NCBI GenBank assembly: GCA_958510875.1
Contig: OY294068.1
Span: 19,076,297-19,140,296, forward strand
Direction: 5' to 3'
Origin: Endomychus coccineus
Lineage: Eukaryota; Arthropoda; Insecta; Coleoptera; Endomychidae
DNA length: 64,000 nucleotides
In this document: positions 32,299-48,510 of the stretch, piece after piece
Layout: each line of letters opens with the position of its first letter
Numbering within the stretch: position 1 is the first letter of the stretch
The notes under the pieces: generated by a model
What the model was told of the DNA's origin: nothing
The model's input: the letters and a program-made list of their open reading frames with translations, nothing else
The model's database searches: none
Made by a program: the position numbers and the translations under genes

Positions 32299-33680
32299 AT
32301 TACAATATTTGCATTTTATATCAACAAAGTTAGAGAAGTAGGTTAGGTTAGGTTACAAACAAATGTGGTACAATGAACACTCATTGTGGTTATTATGAGG
32401 GTGTTAAGATTTAGTCCAGGCTGTGAACCGGGAATTTAGCTATAATTAAAAAAAAACATGTATAAGTTCGAATCAAAAATTTTTTTGTATTAGCGTCAAG
32501 AGGTTCTTAGGATCATTCAAAGACCTTAGAACCTCTTGGGAACCCCAACTCGAACCATTGGGGGCGAAAATGGCCCGAAACCAATTCTTGAATTGTATTT
32601 TCTACAAAAAAAAGTATTTTGGCATTTCGAGTGCACCTTGGGGTTTTTTTGGTCGCTGAACACGAATTCGTAGCCAGATTCACTTGCAATCCATCGTAGG
32701 GGTGGTAAGATCGACAAAATTGGCCAATTTTGCACCTCTAATATGTTATTTTGCAATTTACGTGTTTTAGGCATTTCAAATGCACCAAGGAGATTTTTTT
32801 AGTCGCTGAATGCGATTCCGAAGCCAGATTTACTCGATTATCATCGCAGGGGTGGGAAATTTACAAAAATAGCTAATTTGACACGCTTCTAAATTTTTAC
32901 TATTTTTGCATTTTAAAATTACTTCGGAATCGTATTCAGCGACCCAAAAAACCTCCTTGATGCATTCGAAATGCCAAAAACATGTAAATTGCAAAATAAC
33001 ATACAGGGGTGCAAAATTGGCCAATTTCGTCGATTTTACCACACCTACGATGGATTGCAAGTAAATGTGACTACGGATTCGTGATCAGCGACCCAAAAAA
33101 CCTCCTTGGTGCATTCGAAATGCCTAATACACGTAAATTGCAAAATAATATATTAGGGGGGCGAAATTGGCCAATTTTGTCGATTTGACCACCCCTACGA
33201 TGGATTGCAAGTAAATCTGGCTACGGATTCGTGTTCAGCGACCCAAAAATCTCCTAGGTGCACTCTAAATGCCAAAATACCTTTTTTTGTAGAAAATACA
33301 ATTCAAGACTTGGGGATTTCGGGCCATTTTTGTTCCCAATGGGTGATGTTGGGGTTCCCAACAGGTTTCAAGGTGTATGAATGATCCTGAGAACCTCCTG
33401 AAGCTAATGCAAAAAACATTTGTTGATTCGAACTTACCTGTTTTTTTATATTTTTTTTCCGGTTCATAGCCTGGACTAATTAGTGCCATTACAATATTCA
33501 CTTTATATATCAACAAAGTTAGGTTAGTAGGTTAGGTCACAAACAAAGGTTGTACAATAAACACTCATTCTGGTTATTATGAGATTGTTACGACTAGCGC
33601 GATTACAACTTAGGTTAGGTTAGATTAGATTACAAAAAATGGAGGTACAATAAACAATCATTATGGGTTATTGTGTGACT
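32299..33680. repeat. Modular fold-back element with ~150-bp subrepeats
   Basis: Inverted arms run from about 32,410 (AGTCCAGGCTGTGAACCGG) to a centre near 32,900, and back to about 33,482 (complement CCGGTTCATAGCCTGGACT). Inside, a ~150-bp module containing CAGCGACCCAAAAAACCTCC occurs three times in plus sense (about 32,938, 33,088, 33,237) and twice inverted (about 32,655 and 32,805). The whole is bracketed by a ~105-bp direct repeat (32,299-32,407 and 33,488-33,593; ATTACAATATT...TTATGAG) that includes TTAGGTTAGG tracts, with a third partial copy at 33,605-33,680. Short open frames inside are by-products of the repeats. No transposase. Confidence 0.75.
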
Positions 33681-33689
33681 ACTTGTATA

Positions 33690-35914
33690 CAGAAGGGACT
33701 GAATTTACCTACATAGAAAGGCAATTAATAATAGATGTCGGACTCAATTTACGTTGACCTCATAGCAGTTGTACTACAAGAATTGGGGAGTTTACATCAG
33801 GTGTAGAAGTTATGAAACGATAGAGGGACTACTTCTGAAACCTGACTTTAACAGCGACCGATTGCTTGATATAAATCAGACTTTCCACTTTACAATAGCG
33901 GAAAATGTATGCTCGCATTCATTATTTTATTGAACCTTTGTATGTTTGGGAATCTCTTTCTGCAAAGAAATAATCTAATTTAATCAACTATTTCGATCCA
34001 TTCCTGTAGTTTCACGAAATTAATTTATTCATAACCAAATATTGCTTCATATCATATATTTGGTGCAACATTAGAATGTTATAAGATGATTGAGAGAGGG
34101 TTGGCAACAGTTGGCAATCAAAGCAGGCAATCATTTCGGATGGAGAAAGTGCGCCGTAATATCTATTAGGGTTAAGTGAATACCTACGGTCTCACTTAGG
34201 CTAATTGAATTGCCCTGAACGTAGATTGCTTAGATTTTTAAAGTTAACCCTATTCATGTGTGAACATTAACTAAGCTATTATTCAAATCCATGTTAATCA
34301 CAAACAAATGTTCTGACAATGTGTTTGAGAATTTTCCGTTCAAAATGAAATATATACATTGGAATAATTCACCGGGTTCAGATTTCAATTTATAATTTAA
34401 ACCGTGACGTGAATTTAACACGCTCAGATTTTAAATGAACTCTGCGGAAGTTGGGTTATCGAAAAGTTTTTAATTATGACATTTAATATTAAATACATAA
34501 TTAATGCAACATGAGATTAGCTATATCTCAATTAGACTTAAATGAGGTATATCAAAATACAACCCGTCTGAAAATTCTCAATCGAATTTTTACTATAAGT
34601 TCTGAGTATCCATCTACTACTTTTTTTCCATACCCTTTCCAACATTGTAATAAGGGTTATGTACAGGTTATTTCCAATAGTCGAAGAAACAAAATCATAT
34701 TAAGAAAATTAAAGTTTGATGTAAAATTAAAATATATAAAGCAAAGTAACAAGAATCCAATGGGGTTTGCCACATATTCTCTGTTTATCATCAATAACAC
34801 ACTTTATCGTGGGGAAAAGCGAATGAATTTCTTAAAATAAACAAAATTAGTTTCACGCTCGCTTCAAGGTGGGTGATATGATACCATATTTCATATGGTT
34901 AAGAGGGTTACAATAAGTTCACAAAAGTTTGGTTGTGAAGGAAATCATAAACCTGTCAAGATCAATAACCATTGTAGGACGAGAAACTAATGCGTAGCTA
35001 CATGATAAATCTTAATGTGAATCATCCGGAGATGTGCAGGTAATGGGTAGTCCAGGCTCATTGTTGAACTGAATATGGAAGTTTTACACGTTTTTCTGTC
35101 AAAAGTTACATAATTAATTAAAATGTATTACACGTAAATCGGGACGTAACGTACTACCTGATCATCAAAATTGTAATTAAATATAGTCTTGATTATAGTT
35201 GAAATAATATGTACATTCAAATCAGTTAGTAATATTTAGAAGAGGACAGATACGTTTAGAAATCCTCATCGTAAACATTCTGATTGAGAGGTCTCGAGAG
35301 AGGAAAATAATTATAAACTTTCTTACTACCTATTGGTTTAACCATTCTTCCAAATTTACTAGTAAAATCAATGGTTGAGCAATTCGAGGATCCATTCCTA
35401 ATTGCAGAAAAGGGACGCATTATAAATATCACCAGAATGCAGAAAAACCTTCAGTTATATTTTTTGACTTGAATTAGTCTCTTGGAAATCACGTGGCACT
35501 TTGTCATTTTTAATTGAATTAATTTTAATAGATTCTTCAGAGTGTTTTTGGTAAGAGGGTGCTTTCGTTAAAATCAGAGTTTCAGTTTAATCCAAATCAG
35601 TTGTATTTAAGTTCAAGTCAATAAAACATTTAATCAATCCATAGCTTTTCGATTCCCTAGGTTCATCCTGGTTGGAATATTATTTTGATAATTTTAGTTC
35701 AGTTAATTTAGATTCTCTGGGTAATTTTATTTAACTCTAGGTTTCATTATCACATTATTCTTATTAATAATTTTATAATATTAGCAATAAAGTTAATTAT
35801 AATATTCTTTTTACTATCTTTAATCATCATATATATTCTTTCTATTATTATCACTATCTTTTAATGGTTCTTTATTAAATATTTTATTGTAATGAAGATT
35901 CTTGACCCAGTATG
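33690..35914. other. Unassigned spacer
   Basis: 2.2 kb. A 109-codon plus-strand frame at 34,511-34,840 is basic and Ile/Asn-rich with no family I recognise. It could be chance in A+T-rich DNA. No other signal. Confidence 0.45.
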
Positions 35915-35972
35915 AATTATATATAAAAATTCTCGGGAAGTAGGTCACATTAACACTTTGTTTTAAATTTTC

Positions 35973-36014
35973 GTCTTTACGTACGTTTCGGACTCACGAC
36001 CATCATCAGAAGAC
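35973..36014 (-). ncRNA. Hammerhead ribozyme, PLE family B, near-intact
   Basis: Core CTGATGA, GAAA, ACGTACGTA and the GTCTT/AAGAC stem I are intact on the minus strand. Stem II reads GGTC-GTGA-GTCC, so it has one T-T mismatch. Activity may be reduced. Confidence 0.6.
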
Positions 36015-36469
36015 TTATTATGTCAAAAAGGGTTTATTAAAACTAATTATAGCACAAGCGTCCATATCGCACAAATTTCAATCAAAAAAGCCCACGCCGT
36101 CGAAACGAACAGAACCACGAATAATCGAAATTGTATCGTCAATATTAAAGTATAAAAATGTTTGTAGCAAGAATCCACTATTCAGTAATATTCTTATAAT
36201 ATACAAGCACATGTTGGTATAGACTCATAACAATTGAGATTGAAGTTATTTGTTTAGAATCACTTTCGAACCAGATTTATGAGGTACTTGAAAAAGGTTT
36301 CAGACCTGTACTGGAATATTACTATTAAGCATTCTTCCTAAAATATATTTTTAACATTTAAAAGACGCATGTAGGAATTTGCAAGCGATTTTATAATTAG
36401 TTTTAATAAACCCTTTTTGACATAGCTTGTGCTATAATTAGTTTTAATAAACCCTTTTTGACATAATAA

Positions 36470-36511
36470 GTCTTCTGATGATGGTCGTGAGACCGAAACG
36501 TATGTAAAGGC
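36470..36511 (+). ncRNA. Hammerhead ribozyme, PLE family B, intact motif
   Basis: Plus strand: GTCTT, CTGATGA (36,475-36,481), extra T, GGTC-GTGA-GACC, GAAA (36,495-36,498), stem III CG-TA-TG (one G-T pair) closed by A-T, cleavage triplet GTA, then AAGGC. AAGGC still pairs with GTCTT through one G-T wobble. Substitutions relative to the copy at 15,898 fall in stems and keep pairing. Predicted cleavage after 36,506. Confidence 0.7.
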
Positions 36512-36572
36512 GAAATTTTGAAACAAAGTGTTAATGTGACCTATTTCTCGAGAATTTTTATATATATTTTAT

Positions 36573-36955
36573 TGTTGTTGAGTACGAGTTTCTCTGATTA
36601 AAACTAGCGGTTATCCGTGCACTTACCTTCCAGTGTTTAAATTCATAAGTGTCTAGTAAAATAAAAAGGTTAAGTGTCAAAGATATTTTCACGTTTGTTC
36701 TGGCTAATAATTGATTGAGATCAAACTCCAATGTGTCATGGTTCTCTATATTAAATGGCCACACTGCAGATAAATAAATATTAGTGAATAGGAATAATGT
36801 AAATTTCTTAAGTGAAGTTTTATAGAGTTTAATAGAGAGAGTACTATGCTAAGACATTCAGTATATTTTGAGAGATTCAAAAAAATCATATAACGGCTGG
36901 ATCTTATTCTATTCACTCTCAGAACACTGGTGACAATAATTTTGGGTATATTCCT
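36573..36955. other. Unassigned spacer
   Basis: No motif recognised. Confidence 0.4.
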
Positions 36956-36959
36956 CCTT

Positions 36960-37730
36960 TTTTTGAGGCTCGACCTTTTTACAAGCCACTCTTCAGGCAT
37001 TAAGGTTTCTCGTGCATTTCAATTGGATAGCTTAGATCTCCATAATTATAGTTCCCTATACTCTTATGTACAGGTTCTCCACCGATTGACTGTTGTAAGC
37101 TTCGGGGTATAGGATAGACTGCCCGAATATTGCTTGTCTTTTACGATATGATGCCTAGAATTCTTCCAGTAAGTTTTTGCCTAATTCTGCTCCTTCTTTG
37201 TAGGAAAGATCCCCATCATACAGTCCCATTTTATGCATTCTTATGAGTTCTGTGTTCTGACGGTTCCCTTTTTTCTGTGATGGTTGATAGGAGCTTTATT
37301 CCAGGACTCTTTTTGTTGTTGTTCAACCCATTCCCGTAAGCATAAATCGGTTTCCGTCCATCACAATATGTAAGGCTGATGAGCCCATTCTGACTAGTTT
37401 TTCAGTTTTTAATTTACCTCGATGCCACAGTGTCCTGGGATCTTGGAAGCCAAAGCAAGGCTATTTTCTTGCCTTCTGCCGAACCTCTGAGTTCTTCACG
37501 AAATTTTCGTACCAGTCTCGATATTTATTTTTGATTCAAGGATACCTTCAGGAGCGTCTGGCTAACCTCATGCTGATCCATGTGTCACGCACTTCTCCGC
37601 TTAGAATAGGAAAGTGATTATTCCCAGTGAGATGCTCAGTTGAGACTTTCAATCACATTCATTCCAGCATCAGTTCCCTCCTTGGTTTTTGACTCTTTTG
37701 TATGCTGAGTCTTTTTGCCAGGTTTCCCTG
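36960..37730 (-). pseudogene. RNase H-bearing LINE, RNase H and C-terminus
   Basis: Minus strand: SKTKEGTDAGMNVIE (after TDG; about 37,700), LVRKFREELRGSAEGKKIAL with LLWLP (about 37,530-37,450, matching LIWVPGHSG), then MHKMGLYDGDLSY (about 37,245), ASYRKRQAIFGQSILYPEAY and NSQSVENLYIRV (about 37,145-37,060). The last blocks align closely with MGLYNGDLTC, RRRQSIFGK and VKDLYKLV of the LINE at 62,655-63,918, so the two are one family. Many stops; strongly decayed. Confidence 0.65.
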
Positions 37731-39050
37731 TATGGGGGTCTTAATATGAGACATAATAAGAATTTTAGGTTACTGACCACTGTAACACAGTTGATAATCG
37801 TTTGAGGATGAAATTGAAGTGTAAACAACCTAGCTGTAAATAATCTGAATTATCAATCACTGAGTAAGCCCCTTGGTCATTTTCTTTTTATGTATAAATA
37901 GCTAGTAGTACCATTGTAAGTTTAATTATTATCATTGTTCACCGGAACAAGCTACTGTGTGGCGCAACATGTATTTTTTTTTTAATAATGAAAGTTAATT
38001 TTTGGAGTTTTTCTAATGTGTAATATTCAGTGTAGTGTTCATCTGTAGTAGAAATCATTCTATTTGATTCACACGTTGTAAATTAATGGAGGATACGCAA
38101 ACATATATATGCTCCTGTATTTTCAAACTAAGGTAAACCTAGGAACGATCCATTTTTCAGCTGAGAAAATATTTGCTTAATATAATTGGGAATTCGTTCG
38201 TCGTTCACTAGGTCGATAGTGGAATAATTCTGCCTCAAATTCGTATGTAATGAGTCAAGAACAAACGTTATTCAACGTTTGATCGGTGTCATCCATTTTC
38301 TTGACAGCATCGCCGTAGCATCAATTGTTACTTCCCATCCAGTACATTTGCACTCCATACCCACTCTCTCTCATTACCTCTTCCGAAATGTAATTCGAGT
38401 GAATCGCCAGCTGTGACGTTCAATCCATCACAACATAGCATTTCAAATTATAGGCACGAGTGGCGGAAGGGACGGCAAATCGTTGGGAATATATGTCCTA
38501 TCACCAATTTTCCGTCGGTGGAGTTGTAATAATTGAATAGGGACTGATTTAGACGACGGATGGGCGTGCGTTCGGGAAAATATGGATCCATTAGGCGGAA
38601 ATACTGGATTAAACTTTCTAAATAATAGAGACTATTTAACACCTCTTCGGTCCCGTCAAAGTCTTGTATTTTTGTTAATATTAACCTCGGAAGGTAGGTA
38701 TAGTAGAGCAATGATAAATACATGGCATTCGATGCTTCGCTATAGATCAATTATTCATATACAGGATAATCCAAAGCTGGCATTCAAGGCCTACTATGCT
38801 AAAAGTAAGAACTCTGAACCTAGGATCGCAAATATGATGCCCTAGGGTACATTTTTAGCTAAAAGGAACAAACATGGACGTAATGAGTTTGTAAGAATTT
38901 TCTTTCTCCGGAATATATCCTTATTTTTTTACATTCGGAAAGCCCTTAGTATTATGAATCTATCTATTTTTTCTGAGATGCACAAGCAAGGCCAATTTGA
39001 ATATGTCAAGTAAGTTGTAAATAGGCGCATATATATTTTCACAGGCAGCC
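37731..39050. other. Unassigned spacer
   Basis: Open frames at 38,448-38,750 (minus) and 38,582-38,845 (plus) overlap each other and carry no recognised motif. Confidence 0.4.
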
Positions 39051-39052
39051 GT

Positions 39053-39420
39053 TTGGCTCTGGAAGCTCTCAAGTCACCTAGAGTCACAAGGCTTGTCAAA
39101 CAATGCAGAGAAACACTAGCTGAACTAGCCAGGGCGAATGAAGTTCAACTCATCTGGATCCTTGGACACAGTGGAGTTGAACTTAACACCATCGCGGATG
39201 ATCCTATATGTAGGAAATGCAAAGAAGTGGAAGAAACTGCGTCTCAAATCCTGCTGGAATGCCGTGCACTGACATCCTTCAGGCACTGTCACATCGGGAA
39301 ATCAAAACTGATCCCAGAAGAACTTATGGGAGTCAGCTTTGGCAATACTCTGGGTTTCTAGCCGGCCTACAAACCTGCCAGAATAGAAGAGGGTTCTGAC
39401 CACGGGGCATACAATGTGCC
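39053..39420 (+). pseudogene. RNase H-bearing LINE, internally deleted RNase H
   Basis: LALEALKSPRVTRLVKQCRE and LIWILGHSGVELNTIADD are the middle of a LINE RNase H, with two catalytic Asp regions. The frame then jumps directly to ICRKCKEVEETASQILLECR and ALTSFRHCHIGKSKLIPEEL, the cysteine-rich C-terminus (C-x2-C...C). The ~150 residues normally in between are missing, so an in-frame internal deletion is inferred at about 39,200. The downstream GGGGGCTAAGCCCC hairpin (about 39,447-39,460) may belong to the LINE 3' end. Confidence 0.7.
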
Positions 39421-39424
39421 CAAT

Positions 39425-42400
39425 TGAGTGGCGTAAGTGGATTTGGGGGCTAAGCCCCTACCCTCAAGTGATGGTGAAGATGGTTGTCAATCGTGTTAGC
39501 TTACAATAAATATTGTTAACTTCTTGGAGTTTTTAGAGTATATGCACACAACGGAAAATTTGATATGCGGTTGGTTTTTGAAGAATCTGAAGAAAATAGT
39601 AGACCCTTTTGTAGTCTAGTTATTCGTAACACTGGAACGAATTTTGAGGCAAAACAAAGATGCATTTTTATCCCAAAAAGGTAATACTATTGCCAGAAAT
39701 ATTTGTGATGATAATTTGGTACCCGAATTTGGAATATTTCGATCATAATCCCAAAAAATCTATAAGGCGAGCACGTAGGGAATCAAATTCAAAAATTCAA
39801 TTCTGTGCAGCTTATTTTAAAAATAAATAGGTACAACACTTTTGAATGGCACAATTTGAAACTTTTGGAAATGTATAAATTACTGATCATAGTATTTTCC
39901 AACATATGGACGGATGAAAACCATTTTGTCAATAACGGTAAACCAAATCGTCAAAAACAAGCATTATTGGGGGACAGAAAACCCCCACTACCTTAACGAA
40001 TTCGAAAAACAAGGGCACATTTGGTGTGGGATTATTTTCAGACATTTGGTTTGTGCAGTCCTTAGTAGCAAAAACTATTTGCAAGTTCTTCGGTAACCAC
40101 AATCATTCCTACTTGAAAACATTCCAGTACAGCTTTGTGCCAGTATGTGGTACCAGCATGACGTAGCCTCCCTGCGCACGAGTTATACGGGAATATTTAA
40201 ACGCTAACTTTGCAGATATGGGAAATAAATAATGAACCTATTCAATGGCTTCCTATTTCTCCCGCAATGCTTGAACCTAGACAAGTAGAGATCACCTAAA
40301 GAGAAAAATACTAACAGTCTATAGAGCTATCGCTAGAGAAGTGCTGCAAAAAGGTACAGTGCAAGGGAACAGCAGAAAAATTTATGGAAGTTGAAGGGCA
40401 TATTGAAAACCTGCTATAGGAACTGGTTCGTATTTCGAAATAATCCCAGTTCTCAATTATTGTTTTTTTTTTACTAAAATTTTTCAATTGAATGTGTCAA
40501 TTGAATTTACATTCCACTTTTACTTTTTTGCTGATTGTCAATAGTTTCTCATGGGAAACTTGATATAATATAAGCTATTCACAATACTCACGAATTCCCA
40601 ATTGTGGGAAATAGGGATATAATCCTGTAAAAAGAATTCCGACGAAGTCCTTAGGGCTGTTTTGAATTGTTTCTATCCTAGCCTAAACTGCACCTGATGG
40701 CATCATATTTGTGATCTCAGGTTTAGAATTCAATTATCTTTGTAACTTTTCTCGTAGTAGGCCTTGGGGCCTACTTTGGATCATCCCTGTAGATTCATCT
40801 CAAAATCAATCGTTTTTGAGATGAGGTGTGCCGACAGGCTTGAAATTTTACATGAAAATTCAATACGCAATCGATAAGAAAGAATTTCTCGAATTTCAAA
40901 CCCTAAGGGATAAAAGAGATTGAAGTATTCCAAAGATTTAGAATTTGATCATAATAATACATAGAATATAAAACATGGAGTTGTAGAAAATACATATGTC
41001 AATCTTAGTAAATTTGTTGCCTTGAATGAAAATATTGAGAAATTCTATCGTTTCACCTTCATTACTATGTGATATAAAATTGTATCCATATTGGAGAATT
41101 AAACATTACAAATAAATCTGATATCGACATAGTATTCTTTAATTTTTCAATATGAAAGATATTTATTTGGAACCTTTCGAAATATATTGTATTTAATAAT
41201 CGATGGAGTGTTATTTTGTGGATAAAAGCTATCATTACTAGAGACCGGATAAACGCGCAGAAAAATTGAAAAAGTGCTTTAAAAAACATGAAAATATAAA
41301 AAAAACTTGAATAAAAAGGACAAGATTTGTCAAAAAAGCATCAAAAAAGCTTCTTCTTGGCATTTTTTATTAATTTCTTGATCCACGGATTCTGGAATCT
41401 TATAATATGAGCTAATGCCGTTCAGTTTGTAAGTGTTGAGCTACATATAATTTTTTGTTGCAGACGATCAGCAATAAAATAAGAAATAATCTTCTCTCAT
41501 GTTTCAAACTTTATTAAAATTCTTAGTGATATTTTAAAGTCATTCAATTGATGTCAAATAAAAATCATAAAAATAAAATGATATTTTAAACAGGAAACAA
41601 AGACGAGGTTAATTTGCGCATTTTTACTTATAGCTTGACGACGAAAAATCATTTTATTGTCAATTTTCAGTACTTTGTGACTCATAATCCACTCTTCAAC
41701 GATTGACTTTTGTTTTAGCATTGTTCAGACGATACAGATAATAGAGCACCTCGTAACTAACTGAACATTAGCAGGCATGCTACAGCATAAGCCGAAACTT
41801 CGGGGAATTACTTACGGTACACGGAATCTTCGTGGTATCGCGGGACGACGGATTCACTTTATATGAACATTTACTCCCGTATTTTTGGAATTTTGTAAGT
41901 ATTCGTGAAAAAGTACAATTTAGGATGAAGGGAACAAAGCAGGAATCTCAAAAAAAGCATAAAAACAGCAATCGCAATATACTACTTACTTTTCATGGTT
42001 GCTTATAAAATTCAGCAATAAGCATGTTCAAAATCCGGTCTCTAATCATCACAATTATTCCTCAATCAATAATCAATCTCTGTGGCTGGAAAAACATTAT
42101 TCCCCGTTTGAATTTTGATTAATTTGTTAATCAACTGAAATATCGGAAAGATATGATTTACTGCTTAGTTTTTAATTGAATTGTTACTGTACTGGAAACA
42201 GGGATAATATGATTTATCGATTAGTTTCAACTTATTCATTAATCAACTGAATTGTTAGAAATACTAATTCACCGCTCAGCCTTTGAATCACCGACTATTT
42301 CTTAATAAAGAATTGAAATGTAACTAACACAAGGGATTTGCACGTTTGAGTTTAAATACACAAGCTGAGAATGAACAATATCGTTTCTCTGTTTCATTTG

Positions 42401-43240
42401 TCCAATACAATGAATTTGTAATGAGTAATTTGTTTTCCGGAAAAAGATTGAATCATAAGTACTGAAAATCTAGAATTGATTTTTTTAACCATTCATGATG
42501 GATATCTGCGTACATTTTGTCGTCAATGAATTAGGAAAAATTAGTACCTTGAAACTACCCGAGAAGGTGGCTACTGGTAATGAATTAGAAACAAAGTGGC
42601 ATTCGTTATGGTATGTACGTTCATTTATTCCAAAATAAAAGCAACGAAAACCAAAGCACGAAGATAAACAGTCCCTAACCACTATAGTGGTCGATTTGAA
42701 TGTGAAAGATATTTACATGTTTCTACAAAAAAAGGGAACAACCGAATACAATTCTACCGGTAAACGGGTAACAACTGAGACAAATGATAGGGAGCTCGTA
42801 AATGATATTAGAGATAATCCTTTGACTACAACCGTAAGAGCCCAGATACGTAACGAATTTTCCTGGTTTCGTTAAGGCGTATGAAATAAAATACTTTACA
42901 CTCAGAAGTATCTACTAAAAACACCTCTATGGATGCAACGAATGTCGATTTTCATTTTGATTGAATTAGTGGATCCTAAGAACCAGAACTTATGATTAAT
43001 TCCTAAGGAATCATAATAATACATCGAGATTTGTATGTAACTCAAATAAATATATATTTTTTAGAAGATTCGTTTGCAACAGAAATTACGTTATCCAAAT
43101 CTCCGGTCAGTGCTGGATCTAGGCATTTTAGTAAGGGGGGCAAGTTAGACAAATGCCGCCCCTATAACTGTATTTCACCATTGATGAGAAATAATTGGTT
43201 TGCAGGATAATAAAAATACAGTTATATACAAAGCATAATA
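39425..43240. other. Long spacer, faint tandem near 42.1 kb
   Basis: 3.8 kb without recognised genes. Around 42,090-42,290 a diverged ~75-90-bp unit seems repeated (AATCAACTGAA..., GATATGATTTA, TTAGTTT in loose order); too degraded to call firmly. Open frames near 39,805-40,096, 41,065-41,289 and 42,485-42,875 have no family signal. Confidence 0.4.
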
Positions 43241-43242
43241 TA

Positions 43243-44118
43243 TAGGGTGTTTCATAATATATGCGCAGGTGTGATAGCTCGTCCAACAATATAAAAAGTT
43301 CCTATTAACTATTAACAATTTTCGAAATACAAATTTCGTTTGTTGCGAATATCTCCGGAGTCGTTCATCGTACAGAATACAGCTTTTGCAAGCATTTTCT
43401 GCTCATAATAAGCTATGTTTTGTGAGAGAAAAAACTTTTTTTAAGTCATAATTGGTGAAGATTTTGGAGGGGTATTAGGTGTTTTTCTCCCCGACTTCTA
43501 CGCCAATGGAGAAAGCTCATTTGAACCGCCAATGTTCTAGTATTTCTACCCAAGGAAGGTACTCCGGCTCATAAGCTCTTAAGTTGACCGTTTTCGAGAA
43601 AAATCAATTTTTATGTTGAAAAACATGGTCAATTCTTTGAAATAAAATTTATTTTTTACTTATTAAACAAAATTTATTTAAACGTTAGAACCAGTAACAA
43701 AACCAAAAAGTTGACCATATTTTTCAACATAAAAGTTAATTTTCCTCGAAAACGGTCAACTTTAGAGCTTATGACTAAGAATACCTTTTTTGTGTAGAAA
43801 ACATTGACAGTTCAAATGGGCTCAAAACCGTACTTTTTTAGTGGCGTACAAGTTGGGGAGCAAAACACTCACTACCCCTTCAATATCTTTTTTTTCTCTC
43901 ACAATACATAGCTTATTATGAGTAGAAAAGCTGTCTTCTGTACGATAAACGGTTCCGGAGATATTAGCAAAAAACGAAATTTTTTTTTTAATTTCAACAC
44001 CCAACCTGTATCTCGAAAATTGTGCATTTTAGAAGGTAAGTTAATAAGAACCTATGTTCATATTTTTGGACGAGCTATCACATCCTGAAGTCCTGCTCAT
44101 ATATTATGAAACACCCTG
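43243..44118. mobile_element. Full-length palindromic MITE (fold-back), ~875 bp
   Basis: It begins AGGGTGTTTCATAATATATG and ends with the complement CATATATTATGAAACACCCT, flanked by TATA on both sides. Pairing continues all the way in: GCTCGTCCA, TCTCCGGA, CATAGCTTATTATGAG, TACGCCA, GACCGTTTTCGAG and TTATGTTGAAAAA each occur with their complement in mirrored order, leaving a loop of about 60 bp near 43,665. Non-coding; it would be mobilised in trans. The end motif is common in insect non-autonomous DNA transposons. Confidence 0.8.
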
Positions 44119-44449
44119 TATATTTATCTCTAAGTAAATCAAAGAATATGTTGAATAGTAGACTTCCACGGATACTGAGATTCTCATTTAGTTATAATAA
44201 TAACTGGATAAGCTATGTTATATAGCTTCATAAACCCATATTAGTAGTCATTTGAAGATTTTATTACGCAATATCTTTGTACAGTTGATCTTTGTCTGAA
44301 ACTTGATGCAAAATGTTTTTGATGTCATTAGAATCATTGGTCATCCAGTCTCACCATCGAAAATTGGCACAACAATTGTTTTATTAACAAATTGACCGTT
44401 TATAAGCAAATTAACAAATTTTCTACATCCCAAAATAATTGTTATTTTC

Positions 44450-44745
44450 AGACAGAAATACCCACTCGAGGGTTTTTGGGGTCCGTAATTACGATTCCGA
44501 AGTCAAAAATAACGGAATTATTCATCATCACCTGGAAATTGGCCAATTGGCAAGTTGATGATATTTAACATAATTTATACCTTTTTCTTGCAAGAAATGG
44601 ACTCACTTGTTTCTTTTGAGATAGCAATCACTATACCGAATTCAAAGATGACAAGGTCATTCATAATGGCCCGGAAGTTGGACAACTGGAACTGGATGTT
44701 GATGGAATTCACCATAGTTCAGACCATTTTCTTGCAAAAAATAAA
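44450..44745 (+). repeat. Diverged two-unit tandem repeat
   Basis: Two ~145-bp units share CGAA(T)TCxxAAG, AATxACxxxATTATTCAT, CCxGGAAxTTGG.CAA and TTTTCTTGCAA.AAAT. The composition resembles the modules of the 32-33 kb fold-back element, but I could not align the two. Confidence 0.4.
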
Positions 44746-44749
44746 CTCT

Positions 44750-48510
<3,761 letters not shown>

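Larger units (their letters stand above)
35915..36572. mobile_element. Head-to-head pair of PLE family B terminal repeats
   Basis: Left part 35,915-36,395 (minus sense) matches the 3' end of the PLE at 15,846-16,350 along its length. Right part 36,390-36,572 (plus sense) is the same terminus in the other orientation, ending CGAGAATTTTTATATATA. The centre contains a 32-bp direct duplication (ATAATTAGTTTTAATAAACC..., at 36,393-36,424 and 36,434-36,465) separated by GCTTGTGCT. Both outer ends are therefore the same hammerhead-bearing terminus. No coding sequence. Confidence 0.8.

Noticed and set aside
32338..33640. TTAGG-type tracts (TAGGTTAGGTTAGGTTA) suggestive of insect telomere repeats
   Set aside because: Only two or three units at a time, scattered and embedded in a fold-back repeat; not a telomeric array.
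34511..34840. 109-codon plus-strand frame as a possible gene
   Set aside because: A+T-driven composition, no motif and no supporting context.
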